Part shown: positions 52,080-64,000 of the stretch, piece by piece | Position numbering within the stretch: position 1 is the stretch's first letter | Layout of the letters: each line of letters opens with the position of its first letter | NCBI GenBank assembly: GCA_963971285.1 | Contig: OZ020244.1 | Coordinates: 1,798,001-1,862,000 of the forward strand | Length of the DNA: 64,000 nucleotides | Direction: 5' to 3' | From: Astropecten irregularis | Lineage: Eukaryota > Echinodermata > Asteroidea > Paxillosida > Astropectinidae | Program-made: the position numbers and the translations under genes | Notes under the pieces: model-generated | Seen by the model: the letters and a program-made list of their open reading frames with translations, nothing else | The model's database searches: none | Told to the model about the DNA's origin: nothing

Positions 52080-53115
52080 TGCAAGACCTAATGCGATGGA
52101 TTTAGTTGTGAAATTAAATGCTGGGGCTTAACTGAACAATTAATGAATCGAATAACCAATTACTTATTTGAATAAACATCAGTTGTAGAAAATAAACAGA
52201 TAAAGGGAAGCATTCAGCTAACACAAATTTCACACTCAGTGACTCTCTGAGCAGTGCGAATTATGTTGTTCAAAGTAGCAATGGTTTAATAAGACTAAGA
52301 GTGGAAGTAAAGTTTTATGTGGAAATAATACTCATTTAACAAAGAATACATGTTAACACCAGGGATGTCAATCTTCAGATTTAGATATGAATTCTGATTT
52401 TTGGGTGTAGATTTTAACTCAGAATTTCAGTTTTGTTGTACACCTGCTGTGTACAAAAGTATAGGAACTTGTTTAAAGATTGTTTTTGGTGTGGCCACTC
52501 ACACCGAAAGAACAGTCTGTGCTTTCAGAAATAATGCTTTTAAAAGCATACAGTCAAAACTAAAAGGCCATGTTCATACAATAATAACAAATCCGTTGTA
52601 AATGTTGTTGACAAATGGAAAGTTCAATATTTAGATCTTGGTTTCAGATTAATAGTCAATTTTTAGATGCACTGTACATTCAGTCGATTAAACGTTTTAA
52701 ACTTAAAATGTGTAATCATCCAGTGTTAGCAAAATTTCAGTCTTCAAAAGCTAGCAAGTGTCGAAGAAAAGCTCACAAAGACATTTGTTCACCCAATTTG
52801 ATAAAAGGTTTCACTTTTAAGAATCTGGGGGAATCTTTGCAATTTTGACAGTTTGATAAATTGTCAAGGTTGCAATATACGTATGTAGCAGTGAATAGAA
52901 TCATTTGTTATGAAATACAAGGGAAAAATTCAACCCAAGTATCAGGGATGATAGCTGACTGACACACAAACACAGGTCAATTTTGACAGGATTACCATCC
53001 CCTGCATTTTGCAAAACATGGCTTAAACCCATAAGACTCACTACAGACAGAATGTTGGAATGATTTGCAGCTAGGTGGATTGGAATATATTGAAACACAT
53101 TAATCCCCAGAATGC
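52080..53115. other. No recognised gene
   Basis: Frames at 52401 and 52615 do not resemble PDCL or another known protein. No clear repeat. Confidence 0.3.
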
Positions 53116-53116
53116 T

Positions 53117-53368
53117 AGGGGCTAATTTCATAAAGCTGCTTAAGCACCAAAGTTTGCTTTTAAGCACCATAAACCTTTGTAAATTAAATCAGTATGCCAG
53201 CCAAAACTCCTTGTGAATGTTATGCTCTACAAACAATGGCCGAATACAAGTCAAAATCAGTAAACATCACATGAAAATGGTTGGTAACCCTGTTTGATCA
53301 AGGAAGACTTTTCATGCTTAAGCAATTTTTTATGCTTTTGAAGTGCAGCTCTATGAAATAAGCCTGTG
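53117..53368. mobile_element. MITE with GGGGCTAATTTCATAAA-type ends
   Basis: GGGGCTAATTTCATAAAGCTG and CAGCTCTATGAAATAAGCC are inverted. CTTAAGCA/TGCTTAAG words repeat inside. Confidence 0.6.
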
Positions 53369-53818
53369 GTCCATGGTGCGTGTTCATCATCACAGGATGG
53401 CAATACTGAAGAGTCGCTTGAAATTAAATTCTGTCGGTTCATGTGCAGAGCCAGCGCCTTTGGCTGTTTACTGACTTTGTGTCAGTGCCACATTTCTAAG
53501 GTGGCTGATAATGTACCCATTCAGCGAGCATAGATGCCTCACTCCTTCCACTCTCGCACCTTTCAGAATCTTTTTTAACCTAATTGATGAGCGTGAGAAT
53601 GTAAGATGACAGTTAATCCACTGCGTGTAATATCAGGCAGATCATTGGCTCTGAATGTCTGCTGTGTCTCTGCTAGGAGGTCATTATGGTATTTGATGGA
53701 CCCCAGAATGAAAGATGGATTCTTTCATGGGAATTGGCAGGAAAGTGTGATGTAGGATACATGGGATATGTAGCAGTGACAGGTATTATCTTGTCATGCT
53801 CATGTTTTGTGCCTGTAA

Positions 53819-53981
53819 CCCGGGTTCGATTTCATCAAACTCATCGTAACTTACTATCAATCGTAGGACTTACATGTATGATGCATTGCAGCCCCATGGA
53901 GGATAGGCCCAGGCTATGATAAGTTATATCCTTTGTAACTCAAGCAATGATCGATCGTAGGGCTTCGTGAAATCAACCCCA
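53819..53981. mobile_element. MITE with GATTTCATCAAA-type ends
   Basis: GGGTTCGATTTCATCAAACTC and TTCGTGAAATCAACCCC are inverted. Confidence 0.5.
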
Positions 53982-53989
53982 AGTCACAC

Positions 53990-54895
53990 AAGGATTATGC
54001 TGGAAGAAAAATGTTAAATATCCTAATTAAGAAACTGGTTCAAGATTTATTACATAACGACGATAGACTTCATCTGTTAGAATCAATCAATTCTACTCAA
54101 ATTCTGTTTAATCATGATCATTCTATAAACCTTTTATGATAGGAATTGGATAATTATAGGGCTATGGAAAAGTTAGTTGGAGAATGATTTTAAAATGGAG
54201 AAAAATGGGAGTTTGTTTTTCAAAAATTATATTAAATTTTGAAAAACAAACCGTGCACAGGTCTTTGGTAATCCTTCCTTAATACCCCTTCTCAGTTATT
54301 GTTGATTTTTATCATAATCCTCATTGTCTCCACTCATAAAAAAATAAATACTGTCAGTTAAAAGCCACCTGTCTAAGTTGTGCACTCTCAGTGATCACAG
54401 CTGTAATTCTTTACACATTATGGGGCCTACATCTCCTTTGGATTTTTGTTATCATAATTTGCAATAATGTGTGTAAGAAATCATATATGTTTAATATTGG
54501 ATTGTGTTTGGTTGATAACATAGCTAGCCCTTTTACACATTTATACATCCAGGGATTATTGATCCTCTTGGTCCATTTCCTGTTGGTTTGCCACTTGCTA
54601 CTCCACTCTCAAATACCTCCATTGATTTCTACTTCTAATTGAGGCAAAAGCTCCCTTCCTCCACAGCGTGCAGCCTTTTATCTGCTCCACGGCCAATATG
54701 AAAACCCTGAAAAGTGCATCAATATATTCCTGTGTAAATGTCGATAGAGTGGGTAATTGACAACATAAGTGACGGTGGAAGGCACAGTTTTACCAGCTTT
54801 GATAAGGTCAATTGGGAGATGAGAAACTGTTTATAATGCACCATAAGTGAAAAGCCAGTGTGTACTAGGGTCCTGGTCCTGGGTCCTCTGTATAC
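53990..54895. other. No recognised gene
   Basis: AT-rich sequence. No supported feature. Confidence 0.3.
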
Positions 54896-54898
54896 AAA

Positions 54899-55400
54899 AG
54901 AAGACTAGTGACAATCACTTCCAGTGTTTGGCAACATGTCTGTTCAGTGTGTGTGCTGTAATACCATGCAGTATTGCCAGCTAGTTCTGACTGTGCACTT
55001 GTGCAATGATGGAGTTGTTTGATCATGATCCTGAGTTTAAAGGCTTGGTTGGCCCTGACTGTCAGGAAGAAGACTAGTGACAATCTCAGTGTTTGACAAC
55101 TTGTCTGTTCAGTTTATGTGCTGTAATAGCATGCAGTATTGTCAGCTACTGTAGTTCTAACTGTGCAGCACTAGATGGAGTTGTTTGATGACAATCCTAA
55201 GTAGTCTAAATGCTTGGCCTGGCCCATACTGTCAGAAAGAAGACAAGTGACAATCTTTGTGTTTGGCATCTTGTCTGTTCAGTGTGTGCTGTATTAGCAT
55301 GCAGCATTGTCAGTTAGTTCTGAGTAATGTACATGGAATAGACCTACATGTAGTTGTTTGATGATGATCCTTAGTCAAAAGGCTTGCCTGGCCCTGACTT
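54899..55400. repeat. Three tandem copies of a 168-171 bp unit
   Basis: AGAAGAC.AGTGACAATC starts the units at 54899, 55070 and 55238. Each also holds TGTCTGTTCAGT and GGAGTTGTTTGATGA-type words. Confidence 0.85.
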
Positions 55401-55404
55401 TCAA

Positions 55405-55495
55405 AGACATGGCCTTGCTCTTGAGGATCAACGATTTGGCCTTGGCCTCGGGAGATCAACGCTGTGGCCTTGGCTGTGAAGATCAAAGCCTTTGC
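55405..55495. repeat. Short tandem repeat, about 30-bp unit
   Basis: GGCCTTG followed by a GATCAA word repeats three times. Confidence 0.6.
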
Positions 55496-55776
55496 TCATT
55501 ATAACACTGGTGTACTGATGAGTGATGTAGATGATACCAGTATGTGGATTTGGAATGTCACTATAACAAACACTGCTATACTGAACATTTGGCTATACTG
55601 AACATCATCCTTGGCTCCCAATTCTCATGTGCAATATATCTGCTGAACATTATTCACTACAACGATCAACCACTCTAACAAACAATTTCTGTGCATCCCG
55701 GCATATTCATTATAGCGGTGTTCCACTGTAGTGGATTCTGTTGAGACATATTATTGAAAAATGAATAAAGGAAAAA

Positions 55777-55945
55777 TTGACTGGAGCAGGATTCGAACCA
55801 GCAACCTCCAGAATCGCCCTCTACCAACTGAGCTATCCAGCCATGATGATCAGTGGTGTCCGTAATAGTCAATTATCTTTGTTCGTTTGGCAGTCAGAAG
55901 CCATGAAACCACTCACTATGTACCACTCACATACCGCTATATTAT
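55777..55945 (-). repeat. tRNA-derived SINE-like copy
   Basis: The minus strand shows a tRNA-like head: GGCTGGATAGCTCAGTTGGT (box A), GGTTCGAATCC (box B), and an acceptor stem GGCTGGA/TCCAGTC. About 15 nt replace the anticodon arm, too few for a working tRNA. It ends in TCAATTTTTC like the U5-linked tRNA relics. Confidence 0.65.
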
Positions 55946-55999
55946 TAGTCAAGCATAGTCACATCCTGTGGTAGATAACCTATGAACATGTCACCCTTA

Positions 56000-58075
56000 A
56001 TGTAGGCCACTGTTCACATGTGCTGCATCTTCCATTACCCGGTTCACTGGGTTTGACATAGACATAATGTGTTTACATGGGTATTTTGTGTGTCATTGCA
56101 CTTTACATACATGCATGTTCTCAGTCACGAGGGAACAGTTAAAGTATGCCACTGCAATTGCTCAATGTGCTCCAAATGTTTTAAAGGGACGTGATAAAAA
56201 CCAAAATTAGGTTGAAGTAATTCTGTCAGAAATAGACCTGCATCCAATTTGTCATTTAGGTTACAAAAACACCTTCTGTCTCTGCAATGAATTCAAGGAC
56301 ACACAGAAGGCGGAGTGTACATGCACACCCCCCCTTAAAATGCACACCCCCCCTTATAGGGCGGCTGCAGTGCTTGTCAGGTTATTTTATTGCCTTCAGA
56401 CAGAATATACTGACAGATAATGAATGGCAAGTCTTATTTTGGTTTCAAACCAGCATTTGGTTTTCCTTTGAATGGCTTTGTAAAATGGGGGATTTTCACG
56501 CATAGGGAACCAATCAGCAAAAATATAATGAAAAAACATAAAAAACGAACAGGCAAACTTGACCTACAGAAATGGTTTGGTTAAAAAATTACACCACCAG
56601 TTGAGTGAAAGGAACATCAGGGTTTCCCCATAACTTTTTTTACTACTGGCCAACCGGACCAGTTGACTCATATCTTGACTGGTCCGCCAAGGTTTTGACT
56701 GGTCCTCTTTTTTTTGCATTTGTTGCACAGTGTAAAAATAAATCGCAAACAAAACAAAACATTTTGAACAGAACAAAATACCATCGTTTTCGCTGTATAA
56801 ATCGGGCTGTAATTTAAATTTCACTTGCCATTCCTTGAATTAAATACATGTAGGCCCTACTCGCTTTCATTTTGGACAGTCGTACTTCTTATAGGCCCCC
56901 CCCCCAAAAAAAAAAAACATTTCTGTTTCCGATTACATGGCATTTAAAAATAGGGTCAGTAGGTCGGAGTTTTTGTTTTGTTTTTTTGCCATTTTTTTAT
57001 ACACAAACATTTGGAGACATCTGCCAAATAAAGCTTGGGTGGTTTTGAGTAAAATAAAAACCGAAAAACGTCCCCAAAAGTCCCAAAACGATTTAAAATA
57101 ATAAAAAGGGAAACCGATCAAACAAATATATAAATAAAAATTAACAAAACTTTTTGTTAAAAGTCCACAATTGCAAAACGTTTACTGATTGTGATCGTGA
57201 ATTAAATTTTAAATAATAAATAATAAATTGAAACACCTCGTCGACCTCGATCATAATTCGAACTTCGGGAGAAAATAGTAGCAAACAAATCGCTGACGTT
57301 ACGTTAGTCACTATAGTCGCTGACGTTACGTTAGTCTCCGACACGTCTGTAAAAACGTGTTACGTTCCTGTCGTTGCGATTAAATCCACCATCATAATAA
57401 TCCTGCCATTTGCATCGATCTGCACAGGCAAAATGAGCATTCACAGAGGGTCCGGTTATGGAAGATCTTGTTTTACCCAACGAAACCAAAATTTGATGAC
57501 GAAAAGTTACTGTCAAAACACTCTTGTTGACATCGCGTTCGCCAGAATATTTGGCAAAATAAACCCCATTGAGAGGAAAAGGTCTGTCAGAAAACCTATA
57601 AAATAACCGCATTTTTTTGTGCACAAATCAATTGGGTTACTGCTCTCAGTTCCCCAGATGACATCACAGTTTTGCTCATGAATATGGAAATGCTAATTAG
57701 CATACAAACCAAAAAACCTGTTTTTAACCCTGAATCAGTTTGAGGAAGTGGGTAAAATCACTTTTCCCATGTACAGTTTTTTTATTGGCACATGTTCAAG
57801 CCATAATATTCGCATTGCAGAGACCCTTTAAAATTGACCTGTGCGGGATATACGTGCCCATGTGATTAGCTACAGCATTTTGAGCAACGTCCCCATATTT
57901 CTAGCCTTGAAAGATCTTCACGGTTTTATAAGACTACCGTCACAAATTTATGCGGACCCCATAGGCCTAGTTATTGAATTTTAATTTTCATACTTATCAA
58001 CAAAATTTTTACATTTAAATGACAACTTTAATTTTTGGGGATTAGGAGATAAGTGAATGACATTCAATAGCGTAT
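56000..58075. other. No recognised gene
   Basis: AT-rich with ACACCCCCCCTTA tracts at about 56321-56355. A hAT-like end CAGGGTTTCCCC lies at about 56628. No supported gene. Confidence 0.3.
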
Positions 58076-58084
58076 ATTCAGCTA

Positions 58085-58262
58085 TTTTCATCTTTCAAAA
58101 TATAAATTATCCTGAGGTACACATGTACATGTAGAATACATGTGTATATGTACATGTGTACATGTTCATATGGATGGATACATTGTACATGTGTACATGT
58201 ACATATGGATGGATACATTGTACATGTGTACATGTACATATTATGTACATTGTACGTACTTC
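58085..58262. repeat. TGTACATG-rich repeat
   Basis: ATATGGATGGATACATTGTA followed by CATGTGTACATG occurs two to three times at 40-bp spacing. It is self-complementary. Confidence 0.75.
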
Positions 58263-58740
58263 CTCTCCCTAAATACATGTTAATTACCTGAAGCTGTACC
58301 CTTGAGATTCTATGAACATATTAGTGCAGTTAGGCAGAGACCACAGTTTCAATTTGAAGGATCATTCCTCATTTGGTCCAAGCATACTACAGGTGCAAGG
58401 CTTAATTAACACACCCATGCCATGCACTCACACGAACCATGCATGTCCCTTGTCAATTATTCACCTGTCTAAGTGTCGGCGGTCAGTTTGTGGCCGTAGA
58501 CTGCGGACTACCATTCCACTGACCATCCCAGTTCCCTGTGTGCTGTCACAAATTGATTTGGCCGATGGCGTGTTTCAGCATTTCTCCTTCGCGTATTGAT
58601 TATGTGACATGTCCTAATATGTTACAGTCGTGTTATTATTCCCCCAGTGAGCACTGTGCATGCATATGCGCAGTATGAACCCTTGGCAAGAAGGATTACA
58701 ACTGAACAGGACTTACATGTATTGTAAACGCATTATTGTA

Positions 58741-59010
58741 AGGGCTCAAGTTTTGTTTTAAAAGCACTGGACAGCAGGTCTAGTAATTGAAGTTTTTTTA
58801 CAAGACCTGAACTTTTTTCACTAGACCTGTGGCATTCATGGAAAACCCTAACTGTATGCAATATTGTGTCAAAAATCATCAATTTAGGCACCATTTCAAT
58901 TGTGCAAGGAAAACAAAATCACTAGACAGCCGGACTAGTGCAGTACACACTTTACTAGACTGCCACTGAAATCAATAGACTCGGTGTACGGTCTTGTGGA
59001 TATTTCAAGC
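58741..59010. mobile_element. Possible hAT-like element
   Basis: AGGGCTCAAG and CAAGCCCTGA are inverted, with ACTAGAC.G words repeated inside. No proven duplication. Confidence 0.35.
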
Positions 59011-59546
59011 CCTGATTGTACCAATGTCCAATATCGTTCTGACATTTATTCATGGCTTAACAAAGAACATATCCGCTCAAAATCAAGGTTCTTTGAATGT
59101 AATACTTTTCAAAACCATGTATGCAAAAACAACAATCATTTTCTGAAAACTGGGAAAAGGAAGGATTTTAGGGAATTTCTCTTAAATTGGAATGGACTTA
59201 AGGTTTGAAAGCACAAATTTACTGATTCTAATGTTTTGGATAGTTTTATTTCAATTGGCAAAATTCAAGAGCATGTTAGGTCTAAATTGTACACTGTACA
59301 CGTACATCAATTTATACATGATGTGAGCTTCATGATGCATGTTATGAAACTAACAGGTTTTTCAGTGCTTGTCTGATGGTTAGGCCCTAAGTTAAGAATT
59401 TTGTACATTTTCACAGAAAAGCTTGTACTACAGTGTAATTCATGTAACTGATACACATTTGGCAGGACCCTGTATGTGAAGATAGAGGGTCATAAGCACA
59501 GACACCTGCATTAAACAGAGCCATGAAATTTGGCCTTGATATGATG

Positions 59547-59770
59547 GTGCTCTCTAAATGCAATTCAAAGAGTGAAAAATACCACTCATTTAGAATCATG
59601 TTTTGGTTATTTCACTCTTTTGGAGTGGTTTTCACTCTGGGCTAGAGTGAAAAATCACTACAAACGATGCAAACTTCACTCTAAAAGAGTGGAAAACAAC
59701 TCGAAAAGGAGTTGTCCCGCAGATGGCTCTTCAGAGAGTGCCTTTTCACTCTTTTGCATTTAGAGAGTGC
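59547..59770. mobile_element. MITE with CTCTCTAAATGCAA ends
   Basis: GTGCTCTCTAAATGCAA and TTGCATTTAGAGAGTGC are inverted. AGAGTGAAAA/TTTTCACTCT extends the arms. Confidence 0.75.
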
Positions 59771-59774
59771 TGGT

Positions 59775-61270
59775 TAATGAGACTTGAAAAACTCAATGTG
59801 GTCCCAACGGAACATGTTGCTTCACTGAAGCACGCAGTTAGGCCTATAACTTTCATAATATGGCAGAATCTTAGGGTAGCCCCGGTGGTGTAAAGGTTTG
59901 ACACTTAAGTGCAGCTGAAGACCACTTCAGGGTGTTAAACACTCAGAACCAGGTAGCAAAATTGGCAATCAGGACAGCTCCCCTTCCCTTCAGAATATAA
60001 TTAGAATCGACTGCCTACGTACATACCTAATCACAAGCCATCAATTAATGGGGAGGACCTTTTTAATTTATCGACTCAAACCCTGATTGATTGCAATGCA
60101 GTGTAGGCCCATACCATGGCTTGTACTTAACACATTGAGTTGTTGATGGGAAGTAATTAATCAATTTTACTCAAAACCTTTTTAGCAAGGTTTTAAGAAA
60201 AGGACGTTGACTAATATCGGATCGATGTCAACATGATAAATCACCAGGGACCCCCCTTTTTAAACATAAACTCTTGCGCTCATGTCGCATGTGCAGAATG
60301 CGTCAAGGTTTGCTCACCATGTACACGTGTATACTATACGTGTGTGGTGAATGGTCGAGATATAGGCCTACTTTAAGATTTTCTTATTGATGTTGCATTA
60401 TTGATTCCAAGGTGAAGAACTTTAAATTCTTAAGTTTTTACAAAATTGAAGGTTTTAAATTATTGGTATCCAGGGTTACCACTGATCTATACAAGCTGGA
60501 TAGGTCTTGCTGCTCATCAGGTGAAGCATCCGTGCAGCCATTTTGGGATATTCAATACATTGGCAGACGCGGCAACCGGCGTATACAGAGAATTGCTGCA
60601 CTGCTTGCTGTGCAGTCATGCAGTGCAATGAGTATTGTGCTGAATATCCTAACATGGCTGCCTGGTGACTTCACGACTCGCCGTCTAATCACTGCACCCG
60701 CGACCTATCCAGTTTGTATAGATCAGTGAGGGTTACGCAGATCAATAACTTCATTTCAAGGTTGTAGAATGAATAAAAGGCTAGCTTTTTCTTTTGCCGA
60801 AGGTCTTTTTTACCCCAGCAGTCATGGATTGTCTTTGTTCTGTTCCCTTCCCTTACTTCTTTCCGACAGCTGAATAAACCTCCTTTGTCAGGGGCTCAGG
60901 GAGCCAGGTCAGTCTAAAGCAAAATTCAAAGCCAGGGACATCTGAAAGTTTGCGGCTCGAGATTAAAGTAATTGCTTTCTGATTGCTTTGCAGTTTTTTA
61001 TAATCTGGCGGTTCTTTTTTTCTTGAATTTTTGTTACGTATGTGGCAGTGTCCTTGTCCTTGGCCTTTATTGAATTTGATTCTCAGTGAAGCTCCGTTTG
61101 TCCTGGTTGATGAAATCTTTAATACTTTTATCCACTGCAGATTCCACAACAAAAGATATCCGAGATTGAAATTTTGACATTCAAGGGAGATTCACCCAAA
61201 TTTCTGTCATATGAAATGGCTGTAATTCAAATGCAAATGATTACAAAAATTGAAAAGTAAACAAAGTAAT
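59775..61270. other. No recognised gene
   Basis: Contains a small inverted pair around CACTGATCTATACAAGCTGG (60479) and GTATAGATCAGTG (60716), suggesting a fold-back of about 250 bp. Otherwise nothing. Confidence 0.35.
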
Positions 61271-61272
61271 AT

Positions 61273-61415
61273 TGATTGGAGTGGGATTTGAACAAGCGAC
61301 CACTGGAATACTGTACTGGCACACTTGCCAACTGAGTTATAGCCCTATGATGGTGGTGTCCCTAATACTGGTAGTCAATAATCTTTGAGTCATGAAACCG
61401 CCCGCATTGAGCACT
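61273..61415 (-). repeat. tRNA-derived SINE-like copy
   Basis: The minus strand has a box A-like TAACTCAGTTGGCAAG and a damaged box B. TGGTGGTGTCCCTAATA lies on the + strand side. Confidence 0.55.
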
Positions 61416-61596
61416 ATACTTGTATTTATAACACAGTGGGGAAGCCTGCAGAATGTTCACATGTACATGTTTGCATGTAAAGACAAACCTGTGTATGTTT
61501 GTGAATTTTAGTGGAAATATTTCCTCGAATAACCACAAGGGAAGCTGACTGGAGAATGTTTTTAAGTCATTCATTGGTGTGAACATAGATGAATAT

Positions 61597-61870
61597 ACTG
61601 GAGTGGGATTCGAACCTGCAACCCACTGAATACTGTACTGGTGCTCCACCACCTGAGTTATCCAGCTTTTTGTTGGTGATGTGCCAAATACCAGTAGTCT
61701 TTGCTCTTTTGATAATCAAAAGTCAATCACGCACAAACTGCTATATCCCAAGGATCAATAAAGATGCGTGCAACTTTAGCAATGCTGCAAGCCTAAAAAA
61801 ATGAGGGATCACTCAAAGAAGATGCGGCTCTGCTTTTTAATTGACATAATCATCAAATAAACACAAATAC
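61597..61870 (-). repeat. tRNA-derived SINE-like copy
   Basis: The minus strand reads CTGGATAACTCAGGTGGTGG then GGGTTGCAGGTTCGAATCCC (box B). The body shares CTATATCCCAAGGATCA and GATGCGGCT.TGCTTTTTAA with 63081. Confidence 0.65.
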
Positions 61871-61874
61871 ATTT

Positions 61875-63075
61875 GAGATTAGACATCTATGGAGACAAAT
61901 GTTACATCAAGCTGTAGAAGAAATTAAACCTTAGATGTTCTAGAACATTCTGAAATTCAATTCAATTGGCGCGGTCTTCATGGTTATTTGTGCTGAAACT
62001 TTGCCGCACCTGTGCATTAGAGCCGTAGGATATTATTGCAAAAAACAGAGATCTGACAGTAATTAAAACAGTTCCCTAATCAAATTAGAATCAAATTTAG
62101 GCGTTCAAGGGTCAACAGCTTCTGAATACAGTATCTGATGTTGATAATGATTATTGATGAACAGAAACGTCAAATCAACTGTGAATGAAAAAGAGAAAAT
62201 TTCATTTTCTACCAATTTGGGCCCATCGGGTTGTTTTGTTTCTGCCAATAACCTTCCCTCTTGATGAGCCGGTAATCTTCCCCAGGCCTTCCCAAACACA
62301 GCCCTGTTTGCAGAGCACCAGGCAAACTGACACACTTTTTATTAAAAGATTTAAAGTACCATGAACTTTGTTCTTATCGTCTTCTTGCATTGCCTGCCAA
62401 GTGACCGTGCTACAAATCAAAACAAGTCCAGAACCTCCTTCCCCTCCAACTTAATTGATAGGTTGTTGTCTTACTCATCCCCAAAACAGAAATTAATTTC
62501 ATCCAAAGTGGGATTTATTGTTTTAGAGAAGGAAAGTGATCTGCTCATAAGGATTAGACTTAGTTGCAATTTTTGGTGGCCACTCAAAAAGCACTGAGTA
62601 TGCAGTGCAGATACACGCCTCTGAAAGGGTTTAGCCTCATTTAGATCATTCCAACACCCCAAAGTAAGATCTTAATGTTTTAACTATGATTAACCATGGC
62701 GCCTGATGCCATATCAGATTCCAATTAATCCACTGGACCCGGCAGGCTTGGTGGTCTACTGGTATGATATCTGCACTAGTTAGGAAACTGTACATGTAGG
62801 TCATGGATTCAAAACTTTGAATCCCACCTGAGCCACCGCATGATTTTTTGGGGGCCATGGGCATTCTAAAGCACTGACCAAGTAGTGCGGATACACGCCA
62901 GTGAATGGGTAAACCTGATTTGAAACAAATAAGATAAATGGATGAACACATCATTTGCTGACAGTATTTATACTTTTGTTCATTCCTTTGCAACCCCTGT
63001 TCATATTATTGTTTGCATTTCTTTTCAGCTAAAGTCATAAGATTTCAATGTTTCAGTCATTGAAAAGTGCACATA
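61875..63075. other. No recognised gene
   Basis: No supported feature. AAAGCACTGA.. and CAGATACACGCC words occur twice (62587-62615 and 62870-62900), suggesting an old repeat. Confidence 0.3.
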
Positions 63076-63080
63076 GAAAA

Positions 63081-63375
63081 ATTGACTGCGAGTGGAATTC
63101 AAACCAGCGGCCTCCTGAATACCATATTGGCACTCTTATCCAGCTCTATGTTGGTGATGTCCCTAATAGTCAATTACATTGTGTCTTTGTTCATTTGCCA
63201 GTCAGAAGCCATGAAACCACTCACATACCGCTATATATCCCAAGGATCATTTAAGAAAATAAGATAAGCGCAGCAACCTGAGAAACAGTACATGGGGATC
63301 ACTCAAAGAGGATGCAGCTTTTTAATCAATTTAATCATCAAATGGCCACAAGGAAAACTGACTGCAAGTTCAGTT
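63081..63375 (-). repeat. tRNA-derived SINE-like copy, damaged head
   Basis: The box B region is altered (GAATTCAAACCAGCGG on +). The body carries GTCAGAAGCCATGAAACCAC, CCCAAGGATCA, GATCACTCAAAGAGGATGCA and CCACAAGGAAAACTGACTGC. Confidence 0.6.
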
Positions 63376-63379
63376 TCCC

Positions 63380-64000
63380 CTGTGGTTATTTTATGATAAG
63401 ATTAAAATTTTGTTAATTAAGACGTTATCATTGTTTGGCACTATAGGCATGATAGAAGTAGAGAACATGTAGGACAGACTTACATAGTATGAATCCTTTT
63501 ATGAATGGTTGACTAAATAGCCTATAATGATAATTGACAGTATTCAATCTATGTGGATAGGCAGTGCAATGGTTGACCAGTTACTTTTTTTTGCACAATT
63601 TATCCCAATTGAAAGCTTAATGCAGACATATGAATATAATCATTGAAACTGAAAATAACATCACCATCTTGGTCTTTCCAGCAAGATGGGGTGTGGTTTG
63701 TGACGATATCTCTGTTACATCAGTGAACTCACAACATTCATTATCCCTAATACTTTATAGTGCACATTCACTGTTCATCAAATGAGAATGAAGTCAATCT
63801 GCTCACTTGAATAGGGAAATACACACATGTGCTAATTCAGAAGTCATAGTAACGGAAAATAGGTGCGAGTTCATTGATGTAACAGGGATACCGTCAAAAA
63901 TATTAGCAAAATATTATGTTTGTTTTCAATGCTGTCCTTTTCCATCAGAATCAACATTACGTGTACATTTGAACAAATTACAATGAATGGCACGGGACAC
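63380..64000. other. No recognised feature to window end
   Basis: AT-rich DNA. Nothing supported. Confidence 0.3.

Noticed and set aside
53686-53919. Missing PDCL exon
   Set aside because: The translation (FDGPQNERWILSWELAGKCD) does not resemble the phosducin thioredoxin domain.
55782-55852. A functional tRNA gene on the minus strand
   Set aside because: Boxes A and B and an acceptor stem are present, but only about 15 nt lie where the anticodon arm and variable loop should be, and the sequence belongs to a dispersed SINE-like family.

Overview
This is a eukaryotic nuclear window, most likely from a marine invertebrate, possibly a deuterostome. It is AT-rich and intron-containing, full of MITE and fold-back elements, and carries metazoan-type U5 snRNA genes with an octamer/PSE promoter plus the conserved genes PPIL1 and PDCL. 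The species cannot be fixed from the sequence. The main system is at 1-23.5 kb: a tandem U5 spliceosomal snRNA array. Six complete U5 genes (starts about 5672, 7694, 10875, 14231, 17865 and 21041, all + strand) are 2.0-3.6 kb apart. They share loop I, an Sm site, a terminal GAAA-loop hairpin, a 3'-box-like element, a PSE-like block and an ATGCAAAT octamer about 262 bp upstream of five of them (276 bp for the first). A 3' half of U5 at 3904 and a 5' fragment at 23508 mark the array edges. The 3' half is missing its 5' part because a Tx1/L1-type non-LTR retrotransposon (end of ORF1, intact 1111-aa ORF2, hairpin 3' end, no poly(A)) stops exactly in U5 loop I. Antisense, internally deleted relatives of this LINE fill the spacers, together with C2H2 zinc-finger gene fragments and a tRNA-like SINE relic. 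One spacer also carries a hAT MITE with a perfect target duplication. In three spacers a LINE 3' tail is followed by a 12-bp U5 loop I-like sequence and then the next ORF1, as expected from head-to-tail insertion at a U5 target. At 23.5-36 kb there is an antisense LINE remnant, several hAT-like and fold-back MITEs, a minus-strand PPIL1 cyclophilin gene (28314-29478, first exon unclear), a repeat with nine TGACGTCA palindromes, and gene-poor DNA. At 36-45.5 kb lies a repeat field: diverged modules, eleven copies of a 29-nt imperfect palindrome, a 76-bp hairpin satellite, a 7-bp minisatellite, a 45-bp minisatellite and three 83-bp exon-like repeats with splice-type borders. From 45.5 to 64 kb the first four exons of PDCL (48306-51473, + strand) are surrounded by MITEs and tRNA-derived SINE-like copies; no C-terminal PDCL exon was recognised before the window ends.
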